Shown here: piece by piece, positions 1-5,064 of the stretch
How the letters are laid out: every line of letters starts with the position of its first letter
Numbering within the stretch: position 1 is the stretch's first letter
From: Syntrophaceae bacterium UBA2188
GTDB lineage: Bacteria > Desulfobacterota > BSN033 > UBA1163
Reading direction: 5' to 3'
Assembly: GCA_002327985.1 (NCBI GenBank)
Contig: DCVM01000073.1
Location: forward strand, 1-7,319
Length of the DNA stretch: 7,319 bases
The notes under the pieces: generated by a model
What the model was told of the DNA's origin: nothing
What the model saw: the letters and a program-made list of their open reading frames with translations, nothing else
Databases searched by the model: none
Made by a program: the position numbers and the translations under genes

Positions 1-73
1 GTTCACGGTTGACAGAAAATAGTTCGAGGTTCGAGGTTCACAGTTCACGGTTCATGGTTCACGGTTCATGGTT
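1..73. repeat. 7-bp tandem array, left arm (GTTCACG/GTTCATG)
   Basis: On the plus strand this stretch is mostly degenerate 7-bp units of the form GTTCACG, GTTCATG and GTTCGAG, best preserved from 21 to 73. It overlaps the last codons of the four-helix-bundle gene at 59-451 and supplies that gene's stop codon. The same unit recurs in opposite orientation at about 463-509. A 15-nt segment at 40-54 is the perfect reverse complement of 476-490, so the gene sits between inverted arms. The left end of the array is cut by the window edge. Confidence 0.85.
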
Positions 74-451
74 GCCTGATTTATTGCTTTCATACTCTTT
101 AAGATAATTAATGAAGCCACGAATTGCTGCACGCGTTTTTCGAGCCTGCTCATAGACATCATCGAATTCATCGTGGGATATATAATTTTGATCAAGAGCA
201 ACATAAAGTTCACTTTGGACTTCAGTGCAAGATCGTTTGCCGTATCGCAAGAATCGGATAAATTCAGGATTTGTCTCAGAATCAAAGCCTTCCGCAATAT
301 TATGCATTGATGAGCCAGCAGCTTCTTGTATCTGATTCTTCAAACCATAGTCTTTCATAAATTCCGGGTGCTTTGTGAGCCTGTAAACCTTTAATGTTAA
401 TTCACGAGCTAACTTCCATGCTTCAATGTCCTCAAATCTTTTTATTTTCAC
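59..451 (-). CDS. Four-helix-bundle protein (S23/23S rRNA intervening-sequence family), copy 1
   Basis: This 130-residue protein belongs to the four-helix-bundle family first seen as ORFs in 23S rRNA intervening sequences (TIGR02436-type), which is related to the Avd accessory protein of diversity-generating retroelements. Family signatures are visible: an N-terminal F-E-D-I-E-A-W-K-L-A-R-E-L stretch (residues 6-18), HNIAEGF near residue 50, then FIRFLRYGKRSCTEVQSELYVAL, which forms the third helix. The start is GTG at 449-451, because a stop lies four codons upstream and no ATG fits. AGGA sits only 2 nt upstream, so initiation may be weak. The C-terminal residues (GNHEP) and the TGA stop are encoded by the flanking 7-bp array, so the original end has been overwritten by repeat sequence. 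It lies downstream of the DegT gene, which ends at 511. The cellular role of stand-alone members is unknown; some bind nucleic acid or form pentamers. It appears intact. Confidence 0.88.
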   Translation of the reverse strand: MKIKRFEDIEAWKLARELTLKVYRLTKHPEFMKDYGLKNQIQEAAGSSMHNIAEGFDSETNPEFIRFLRYGKRSCTEVQSELYVALDQNYISHDEFDDVYEQARKTRAAIRGFINYLKEYESNKSGNHEP

Positions 452-462
452 TTTCCTAACCT

Positions 463-509
463 ACAACTGTGACCCTGAACCGTGAACTGTAAACCGTGAA
501 CCGTGAACC
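463..509. repeat. 7-bp tandem array, right arm (inverted copy)
   Basis: On the minus strand this reads as 7-bp units GTTCACG, GTTCACG, GTTTACA, GTTCACG, GTTCAGG and so on. It fills the gap between the DegT stop codon (511) and the four-helix-bundle start (451). It is the inverted counterpart of the array at 1-73: positions 476-490 pair perfectly with 40-54, and similarity extends on both sides. In a minus-strand transcript the two arms could form a stem with the gene in the loop. Confidence 0.85.
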
Positions 510-510
510 T

Positions 511-1635
511 TTAGCCCTCCCCATCTATCACCGATGCAAACCCTTTTCTCACTTTCTCAATAACATACTCAATCTGTTCGTCCGTTATCGCCTGTCCACT
601 CGGTAAGTACAGGCCTTGGCGGGCTATTCTTTCCGTTATGGGCAAGGAAATGTTTTCGAACAGACCCACTTTTTTTAACACGGGCTGTTCATGAATACCA
701 AGGAAGAAAGGACGCGTCTCGACTCCGGAGGCCCTGAGGCGTTTGGCCAACTCCTTTGCATCGAAGCCCATCTTATCATCGATCACAAATCCATACATCC
801 AATAGACGTTTTTTGCCCAGGGTCTTTCGACAGGGAGCCGAACAGGAAGCCCACGCAGGCCTAAATTGTATTGGCGCGCCATGGCCCGCTTTCTCTCAAT
901 CGTCTCTTCAATTCTCTCAAGCTGCGCGAGGCCTATCGCCGCCTGAACGTTTGTAAAGCGATAATTGTGTCCTATCTCCTCATGGAGAAAACGTTGTTTG
1001 CCCTGAAAACACAGGTTTCGATAGGATCTTAGCTTATCAGCCAGCCGGTCGTCGTTGGTCAGCACCATACCGCCTTCGCCGGTAGTGATAATTTTATTTG
1101 CAAAGAACGAAAAACAGGAAAGATGGCCTATGCCCCCGCATTTTTTCCCCTTGTATTCGGCCCCGTGAACCTCTGCTGCGTCCTCGATGATGATCAAACC
1201 GTGTTCCCCCGCAAGGTCCATAATCGGGTCCATATCCACCGGGTGACCGTATATGTGCACGGGCATAATGGCTTTTGTCTTTGCGGTGATAGCCTTCTCG
1301 ACCTGGCCCACATCCATGCACCACGTATCGGGCTCGCAATCGACGACCACGGGTACGCATCCCGATTTCGTGATGGCCTGGGCGCAGGAAATAATTGTGA
1401 AACTCGGGAGAATAATCTCGCTTCCATGCGGGAGATGGAGTACTTCGACTGCGAGCTCAAGTGCAACCGTGCCATTACATACTGCAACGCCATGTTTCAT
1501 ACCGCAGTATGCTGCCCATTTTTCCTCGAACTCATTGATAAACTTACCTGCGGATGAAATCCAGCCGGTCTTGATGCATTCACTCACATACTCAAGCTCT
1601 TTGCCATCAAGGAGAGGCTCATTAACGGGAATCAT
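511..1635 (-). CDS. DegT/DnrJ/EryC1-family sugar aminotransferase, GDP-perosamine synthase-like
   Basis: This 374-residue PLP enzyme of fold type I transfers an amino group, usually from glutamate, to a nucleotide-linked keto-sugar in the cytoplasm. It starts MIPVNEPLLDGKE, and the catalytic lysine is Lys181 in SFFANK, followed by ITTGEGGM (183-190). The acidic pair that contacts the PLP ring is in IIIEDAAEVHG (148-158). The VHIYGHPVDMDPI stretch (126-138), the EDAAE-YKGKK-FSFFANK pattern and the overall length resemble GDP-4-keto-6-deoxymannose 4-aminotransferase (Per/RfbE). That fits the GDP-mannose supply by ManC in the same cluster, but the exact substrate is inferred; other 4-amino-sugar synthases remain possible. 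The start is ATG at 1633-1635, with GGAG 6 nt upstream (1642-1645). The ancestral frame of the upstream four-helix-bundle gene ends in TGA overlapping this ATG, suggesting past translational coupling. Confidence 0.9.
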   Translation of the reverse strand: MIPVNEPLLDGKELEYVSECIKTGWISSAGKFINEFEEKWAAYCGMKHGVAVCNGTVALELAVEVLHLPHGSEIILPSFTIISCAQAITKSGCVPVVVDCEPDTWCMDVGQVEKAITAKTKAIMPVHIYGHPVDMDPIMDLAGEHGLIIIEDAAEVHGAEYKGKKCGGIGHLSCFSFFANKIITTGEGGMVLTNDDRLADKLRSYRNLCFQGKQRFLHEEIGHNYRFTNVQAAIGLAQLERIEETIERKRAMARQYNLGLRGLPVRLPVERPWAKNVYWMYGFVIDDKMGFDAKELAKRLRASGVETRPFFLGIHEQPVLKKVGLFENISLPITERIARQGLYLPSGQAITDEQIEYVIEKVRKGFASVIDGEG

Positions 1636-1650
1636 TGGGGGCTCCGTTCG

Positions 1651-1681
1651 GGGTTGATGGTTGATGGTTTACGGTTGAAAG
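1651..1681. repeat. 7-bp tandem array, left arm at four-helix copy 2
   Basis: On the plus strand this reads GTTGATG, GTTGATG, GTTTACG, GTTGAAA, a diverged relative of the 7-bp units around four-helix copy 1. It lies at the 3' end of the restored four-helix gene and is translated as its tail. It is the inverted counterpart of 2197-2228: segment 1660-1681 matches the reverse complement of 2201-2222 at roughly 17 of 22 positions. Confidence 0.7.
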
Positions 1682-1806
1682 GGGGACGCTGGGAGCTTAA
1701 TCGACGTAGTTGCGATTTTCTAAAGGCAGAAAGCTTGTCGGCTATAAGCACCATAGAAGTCAACATCTGTTTCAATTGTTCACTGCTGATAAAACCAAGC
1801 TCTTTA

Positions 1807-1928
1807 TAGTGAACGACAAAAAGGAACTAACATACGAAGTGGGTAGGGGAGGCTTTAGCCTCCCATTAAAGGGCGACTGAAGTCGCCCCTACCCCGATGG
1901 GATGTCAACTTATTTAAGTCGTTCACTA
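1807..1928. mobile_element. 122-bp MITE-like element with TA target duplication
   Basis: The element is bounded by 11-bp perfect terminal inverted repeats, TAGTGAACGAC (1807-1817) and GTCGTTCACTA (1918-1928), with TA directly outside each end (1805-1806 and 1929-1930). No protein is encoded. The centre holds a nested palindrome: an outer stem 1841-1849/1886-1894 enclosing two hairpins, 1847-1854/1857-1864 (GGGAGGCT, two-base loop) and 1871-1878/1881-1888 (GGGCGACT, two-base loop). TA duplication is typical of elements moved by IS630/Tc1-mariner transposases, so a non-autonomous derivative of such an element is the likeliest identity; no transposase is in the window. The insertion adds 124 bp including one TA, shifting the frame of the four-helix-bundle gene. 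The REP-like core could alternatively have been acquired separately. Confidence 0.85.
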
Positions 1929-2196
1929 TAGTTATTTCGATCTGACATGCCATTTCCATTAGAGATCCATATGCCGTCTCCGTAAAATGGGCTTGATCTT
2001 TGTAGCTCGTCCTGCCGCTCCCCTCCGCGATGTTCGAAGCGACAGAAACCGCCGATCTGTTGATTTGAGAAGTGAGGCCAAATCTTTCTCCGGATGGGAA
2101 TGTTTGAGTCATCTTGTATACCTCCACTACCATCTTCTTTGCCATTTGCCAGACTTCAAGTTTCTGAAAACTGAACATATGTCCTCATAGCTCAAA

Positions 2197-2228
2197 TCAA
2201 CTTTCAACTTTCCACCTTCAACTGTCAC
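2197..2228. repeat. 7-bp tandem array, right arm at four-helix copy 2
   Basis: On the minus strand this reads GTTGAAG, GTGGAAA, GTTGAAA, GTTGATT, in opposite orientation to the array at 1651-1681. It fills the short gap between the cupin stop codon (2234) and the ribosome binding site of four-helix copy 2. The arrangement copies the one around four-helix copy 1. Confidence 0.7.
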
Positions 2229-2233
2229 CCTCC

Positions 2234-2641
2234 TCAGAATCTGGTCTTATCATTTTCCCCGGCATACGGACCCTGTTTTATCTCGATCATGGAAGTCTCT
2301 TCGAGCATTTTAAAGGAATGTCCCCCCCCGCACAGCAGGATGAGATCGCCCGCTCCCAGAACCCGCGATGTCAGAAAGGATTTCTTGTCCGTATACAGGT
2401 TCACCTCGACCTTCCCTTTCCTCACCAAAAGCACCTCCTGGGTATATAACACTTGTCTCGCAACGGGATTGTGCACATGCGGCGCTATCACCTTATTTTT
2501 GGGATGTCTCATGTACGCAACCTGTTGAGAGAAGCTGCCCGGTGTAAAGAAGTGCAGCCCTTCAGCGTCAAAGTCCGCTCTAATGAGGATAGCTATTGGT
2601 TCTAAGCCATCAACGATCGTTTCCACCTTCGCATCACTCAC
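2234..2641 (-). CDS. Small cupin-domain protein of a polysaccharide cluster
   Basis: This 135-residue single-domain cupin resembles small proteins that accompany sugar-nucleotide genes in LPS clusters. Cupin motif 1 is visible as a P-H-V-H metal-ligand pair followed by YTQEVLLVRKGKVEV; motif 2 is GDLILLCGGGHSF with a single histidine. The C-terminus, IEIKQGPYAGENDKTRF, is a conserved-looking ending for this group. Its reaction is not known; epimerase, isomerase or sugar-binding roles are all possible. The start is taken as GTG at 2639-2641 because GAGG (2648-2651) lies 6 nt upstream. A longer frame from GTG at 2651-2653 would begin within the repeat array and leave no ribosome binding site. 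The gene begins almost directly after a 9-bp array and lies between the YdcF-like gene and four-helix copy 2. Confidence 0.82.
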   Translation of the reverse strand: MSDAKVETIVDGLEPIAILIRADFDAEGLHFFTPGSFSQQVAYMRHPKNKVIAPHVHNPVARQVLYTQEVLLVRKGKVEVNLYTDKKSFLTSRVLGAGDLILLCGGGHSFKMLEETSMIEIKQGPYAGENDKTRF

Positions 2642-2652
2642 GCTACACCTCA

Positions 2653-2690
2653 CTTGGGTTGCTTGGGTTAGTTGGGTTATTTGGGTTATG
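2653..2690. repeat. 9-bp tandem array AACCCAAGT (minus-strand sense)
   Basis: On the minus strand, which is the transcribed sense, this reads AACCCAAAT, AACCCAACT, AACCCAAGC, AACCCAAGT: four 9-bp units ending right at the cupin ribosome binding site. The same unit recurs at 3553-3622 and 5024-5057 and inside manC. Confidence 0.85.
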
Positions 2691-2697
2691 AGCTAAA

Positions 2698-2726
2698 ACA
2701 CAAGAAACACAAGTAACTCAGTGAAC
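2698..2726. repeat. Short array in the opposite orientation (AACACAAG/AACTCAGTG)
   Basis: After a gap of only a few bases (GAGCTAAA) the array orientation flips: the plus strand now reads AACACAAG, AAACACAAGT, AACTCAGTG. This forms a head-to-head arrangement with 2653-2690 but with no gene in between, and it merges into the 199-bp repeat starting at 2720. The string AACACAAGTAACTCA recurs at 3633-3647. Confidence 0.65.
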
Positions 2727-2918
2727 TACCCCGCAGCAAGCTGCGGGGCATCAAATTCTCTAAAAAACTTTCCTCCCCCTTGATGGGGGAGGATTAAGGT
2801 GGGGGTGATGATAAGATCATTTCCCCCTCACCCTAACCCTCTCCCCCCAGGGGAGAGGGAGGCCATTCATCCCCCCAGCAGAGCTGAGGGGTATTCTGGC
2901 ATATTTTTATAAACACAA
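2720..2918. repeat. 199-bp direct repeat, copy A (four hairpins)
   Basis: The sequence is identical at every base to 3815-4013 by eye. It contains four GC-rich hairpins: 2729-2737/2740-2748 (CCCCGCAGC), 2772-2779/2785-2792 (CCTCCCCC), 2837-2846/2850-2859 (CCCTCTCCCC), and 2872-2879/2883-2891 with one bulged A. None is followed by a clear T tract on either strand, so these resemble interspersed REP/BIME-type palindromes more than terminators. No terminal inverted repeats or coding sequence are seen. This copy fills the space between the cupin array and the YdcF-like stop codon (2934). Confidence 0.93.
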
Positions 2919-2933
2919 AACCTTAATTAAGCC

Positions 2934-3551
2934 TCACGCAGTGGCCCTGTAAAAATTTGAGTAGATGAAGAACCAGAAGATTTTTGGGTATTCCATCAGG
3001 ATCAATGTCAAATCATGAATGTTCGGAATCCATGATTTTAAGTGAGAGGTTTTATGGGGTGTTGCCACAAAGTAGAGCTTAAAACGCACATTCCCGGTGC
3101 CTAAGAACACGCTCTCTGCTATATACTTGATCCGCCGCATGTGATAGGGAGAACTGAGCAGCAAGGCTGTGTGGAGTCCGAGGTTTTCCATGAGGCGTTT
3201 TGCCTCAGAAATTTCGTTGTGGGTGTTCTCAACAAACCATTTTTTTTGGTTCTGTTGGTTCAATTGCTTCGATGGGTTCGAAACGGCTACAGGGTTTTTT
3301 AAATCAAGGCGTACGAGTCTGCCATCGGGGCCTCGCTTCTTGATCTGCCCAGTGGCCGGGTTGATGAGGTAATCGGCAAAGCCTTCCCTCAGCAACTGAT
3401 CGGCTTCCTTATCCCGTGAGCCCTTCTCCCCACCTGCGAAGAGGACCACGGCATCCGCTCTGACCGGCGCTTCCGAAATAACAAGGAACGCCGGAGCCTG
3501 GAAAACCGCCAGGAACAGCAAAATGGCGAGACCAAGAATGAACCATTTCAT
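2934..3551 (-). CDS. YdcF/DUF218-family membrane-anchored protein
   Basis: This 205-residue protein has an N-terminal membrane anchor (about residues 3-24, WFILGLAILLFLAVF...) and a DUF218 domain of the SanA/ElyC/YdcF type. Visible landmarks are RADAVVLFAGG (31-41), ExNT-like VENTHNEISEA (107-117) and LLLSSPYHMRR (131-140). Family members are linked to envelope or peptidoglycan-precursor functions, but the biochemical activity is largely unknown. Residues 92-103 (NPS-KQL-NQQ-NQK) coincide with four 9-bp units resembling the cluster's intergenic array, suggesting an in-frame repeat insertion just before the ENT motif. The start is ATG at 3549-3551. The upstream sequence is entirely 9-bp array, with no recognisable Shine-Dalgarno. 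The gene lies between the two copies of the 199-bp repeat. Confidence 0.8.
   Translation of the reverse strand: MKWFILGLAILLFLAVFQAPAFLVISEAPVRADAVVLFAGGEKGSRDKEADQLLREGFADYLINPATGQIKKRGPDGRLVRLDLKNPVAVSNPSKQLNQQNQKKWFVENTHNEISEAKRLMENLGLHTALLLSSPYHMRRIKYIAESVFLGTGNVRFKLYFVATPHKTSHLKSWIPNIHDLTLILMEYPKIFWFFIYSNFYRATA
3243..3278 (-). repeat. Degenerate 9-bp repeat run inside the YdcF-like gene
   Basis: On the sense strand this reads AACCCATCG, AAGCAATTG, AACCAACAG, AACCAAAAA, four units with the AACCNA core of the intergenic 9-bp array. Because 9 is a multiple of 3, the frame is kept, and the run encodes an N/Q/K-rich low-complexity stretch. The units are more diverged than those in manC, so chance similarity is possible. 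It ends in a run of eight A, a potential slippage site. Confidence 0.5.
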
Positions 3552-3552
3552 G

Positions 3553-3622
3553 ATTGGGTTGCTTGGGTTGCTTGGGTTGCTTGGGTTATCGAGTTACCGG
3601 GTTACTTGGGTTATTGGGTTAT
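3553..3622. repeat. 8-9-bp tandem array AACCCAAGC/AACCCAAT (minus-strand sense)
   Basis: This is the longest array in the window. The minus strand reads AACCCAAT, AACCCAAGT, AACCCGGT, AACTCGAT, then three copies of AACCCAAGC and AACCCAATC, running directly into the ATG of the YdcF-like gene. Unit length alternates between 8 and 9 bp. It occupies the whole position where a ribosome binding site would be expected. Confidence 0.88.
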
Positions 3623-3623
3623 C

Positions 3624-3655
3624 AACCCAAGAACACAAGTAACTCAATAAGCACA
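3624..3655. repeat. Short array in the opposite orientation (AACCCAAG/AACACAAGT)
   Basis: The plus strand reads AACCCAAG, AACACAAGT, AACTCAAT, AAGCACATT, inverted relative to 3553-3622. The junction TTGGGTT-ATC-AACCCAA around 3614-3630 is a small palindrome. It lies between the long array and the stop codon of the four-helix remnant. Confidence 0.7.
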
Positions 3656-3814
3656 TTAACCTTTTTGGGATTGTAGATATTTTATAAAGCCTGAGTCTAA
3701 TTTTGAGACGATTTCAGCCTGATCGTAAACTGCCTTGAAATCAGCTTGATTAATATAACCTTGGTCCAAGGCGACATAGAAGTGGCTCTGTACCTCGGCT
3801 GCGGAACTCTTCGA
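3656..3814 (-). pseudogene. Four-helix-bundle protein remnant, copy 3 (C-terminal part)
   Basis: Fifty-two codons in an open frame encode a sequence beginning SKSSAAEVQSHFYVALDQGYI and ending FIKYLQSQKG, with TAA at 3656-3658. This matches the second half of four-helix copy 1 (KRSCTEVQSELYVALDQNYI in that protein). The N-terminal half, with the NIAEG motif, is absent: the frame ends abruptly at 3815, where copy B of the 199-bp repeat begins, and a stop lies a few codons into the repeat. No start codon or ribosome binding site remains. It is a truncated gene fragment, most likely left by the insertion or a deletion that placed the repeat here. Confidence 0.88.
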
Positions 3815-4013
3815 AGTGAACTACCCCGCAGCAAGCTGCGGGGCATCAAATTCTCTAAAAAACTTTCCTCCCCCTTGATGGGGGAGGATTAAGGTGGGGG
3901 TGATGATAAGATCATTTCCCCCTCACCCTAACCCTCTCCCCCCAGGGGAGAGGGAGGCCATTCATCCCCCCAGCAGAGCTGAGGGGTATTCTGGCATATT
4001 TTTATAAACACAA
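3815..4013. repeat. 199-bp direct repeat, copy B (four hairpins)
   Basis: This is an identical copy of 2720-2918 in the same orientation, offset by 1095 bp, with the same four hairpins. Its left end abuts the truncated four-helix remnant and its right end lies 14 bp before the stop codon of the Gnu-type epimerase. With copy A it brackets the YdcF-like gene, the long 9-bp array and the remnant. Recombination between the copies would delete exactly one 1095-bp unit. Confidence 0.93.
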
Positions 4014-4027
4014 TGAACACATTTCGG

Positions 4028-5002
4028 TTATTGTCTATCCTCAGATTGTTTTTTGAATTCGCTTAGGATCATTCTCTTTAATCCTTCACCCAGCGAATAA
4101 GGGGGGGCGAATCCGATTTTTTTTACTTTTTCAGCGGAAATCTTTGTGTTCGCACAAAACTTTTTTATCCTGATGGAGCTGATGGGGTAGGTTCGGCCTG
4201 TCAATTTGGCCAAACCATCGAATGTATACCCGCCCATGATTCCAATGACATATGGGATCTTCACTTTATTGGTTCGTCTTATACCGAGCGTCTCCCGGGT
4301 AATTTTAACTAATTCTTTCATATTCAGGTCCGGTTTGTCAGAATAGTTGTAAACGTGCTTTCCGGAATGACCTTCCAACAGCTTTGTCATAAATTGGGTG
4401 AGGTTCAGCACGTACCCCATCGATTTCTTATTTTGACCATCGCCCACCATCATGAATTTCCCAGATGCAATTTGATTGAGTAGATTAAAAACATTCCCTC
4501 TATTTCTCTCTCCAAAAATGACAGTGGGCCGAACGATGATGAGGCATCTTTTATGATCCTCTTCAAACCATTTATTAAATACAATTTCGGCCTGGTATTT
4601 GCTTTTCCCGTAATCATTAAATGGCTTGATTGGGCTATCTTCGTTCGGCTCTCCTGAATTGAGCCCATACAGCGCTACGGTACTTGTGAAAATCAATCGA
4701 TTGACTCCATTCTTTTCCATGGCGTAGACAAGATTTTGGGCGCCATTGACATTGACCTCGTAATAGAGTGAAGCAGGACTGACATCATCACGGTGTTCCG
4801 CGGCCAGATGGTAGACAACATCCATCCCTTGCATGGCTCCTGACAATGTTTCTTTATCCCGAACATCAGCCACCCGACAGAGGTCCGGGTAGGCCTCGCT
4901 CCGTTGCTTATCATAAATTAAAACGTGGTGGCCTTGCTTGAGTAAATCCGAAACAAGGTTGGTCCCTATAAATCCGCTTCCGCCTGTAACTAAGATTTTC
5001 AT
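4028..5002 (-). CDS. gnu: N-acetylglucosaminyl-diphospho-undecaprenol 4-epimerase (Gnu-type SDR)
   Basis: This 324-residue extended short-chain dehydrogenase/reductase has a Rossmann motif GGSGFIG (7-13), a TSTVALYG active-site strand (106-113) and the catalytic YGKSK (Tyr131, Lys135). Long stretches look diagnostic for the E. coli O157 Gnu (Z3206) group: LAAEHRDDVSPASLYY (66-81), RPTVIFGERNRGNVFNLL (158-175), GKFMMVGDG (181-189) and YSDKPDLNM (220-228). That enzyme converts GlcNAc-PP-undecaprenol to GalNAc-PP-undecaprenol on the membrane, priming O-antigen units that begin with GalNAc. The assignment is from recalled family motifs; another nucleotide-sugar epimerase is less likely. The start is ATG at 5000-5002, with AGGGG 4 nt upstream. 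A 9-bp array separates it from manC. Confidence 0.85.
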   Translation of the reverse strand: MKILVTGGSGFIGTNLVSDLLKQGHHVLIYDKQRSEAYPDLCRVADVRDKETLSGAMQGMDVVYHLAAEHRDDVSPASLYYEVNVNGAQNLVYAMEKNGVNRLIFTSTVALYGLNSGEPNEDSPIKPFNDYGKSKYQAEIVFNKWFEEDHKRCLIIVRPTVIFGERNRGNVFNLLNQIASGKFMMVGDGQNKKSMGYVLNLTQFMTKLLEGHSGKHVYNYSDKPDLNMKELVKITRETLGIRRTNKVKIPYVIGIMGGYTFDGLAKLTGRTYPISSIRIKKFCANTKISAEKVKKIGFAPPYSLGEGLKRMILSEFKKQSEDRQ

Positions 5003-5023
5003 AAAACCCCTATAAGTAAAAGT

Positions 5024-5057
5024 TAATGAGTTACTTGGGTTACTTGGGTTGTTGAGT
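5024..5057. repeat. 9-bp tandem array between manC and gnu
   Basis: The minus strand reads AACCCAAGT, AACCCAAGT, AACTCATTA, preceded by ACTCAAC. It fills the gap between the manC stop codon (5065) and the gnu ribosome binding site (about 5007-5011). Its sense orientation matches the arrays upstream of the YdcF-like and cupin genes. Confidence 0.8.
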
Positions 5058-5064
5058 CCTAATA

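Larger units (their letters stand above)
1632..2178 (-). pseudogene. Four-helix-bundle protein, copy 2, disrupted by a MITE-like insertion
   Basis: The gene opens with ATG at 2176-2178, preceded by GAGG (2183-2186) at a 4-nt spacing. The frame runs MFSFQKLEVWQMAKKM, then NIAEGSGR (49-56) and the third helix ending MACQIEIT (residue 83). It then enters a 122-bp insert at 1807-1928, and the disrupted frame stops inside it (1855), giving a 107-residue product without its last helix. If the insert and one TA copy are removed, the sequence reads EIT-KELGFISSEQLKQML and continues in frame to residue 140. That is exactly the missing fourth helix of this family, so the cause of disruption is clear. 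The restored tail runs through a 7-bp array and stops at 1632, overlapping the DegT start codon. Whether the truncated product is made or useful cannot be told. Confidence 0.9.

Noticed and set aside
52..297. An 81-codon minus-strand frame overlapping four-helix copy 1
   Set aside because: It is the alternate frame of the same strand as the recognisable four-helix protein and has no ribosome binding site or motif.
59..451. A diversity-generating retroelement, given the Avd-like four-helix protein
   Set aside because: No reverse transcriptase or paired template and variable repeats are in the window. Stand-alone four-helix genes are common without them.
1123..1657. Plus-strand open frames of 144 and 134 codons opposite the DegT gene
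   Set aside because: They are antisense shadows of the strongly conserved aminotransferase frame and show no recognisable domain.
2729..2891. The GC-rich hairpins of the 199-bp block as Rho-independent terminators
   Set aside because: No T tract follows any stem on either strand. Four stems in a repeated block fit an interspersed palindromic repeat better, although some effect on transcription cannot be excluded.
3553..3655. A CRISPR array or leader suggested by tandem short repeats
   Set aside because: Units are only 8-9 bp, contiguous and without unique spacers of regular length, so this is a simple tandem array.
2720..4013. A composite transposon formed by the two 199-bp blocks
   Set aside because: The blocks carry no transposase or terminal inverted repeats, and no target duplication is visible outside them. 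Simple duplication or repeat insertion is a safer reading.
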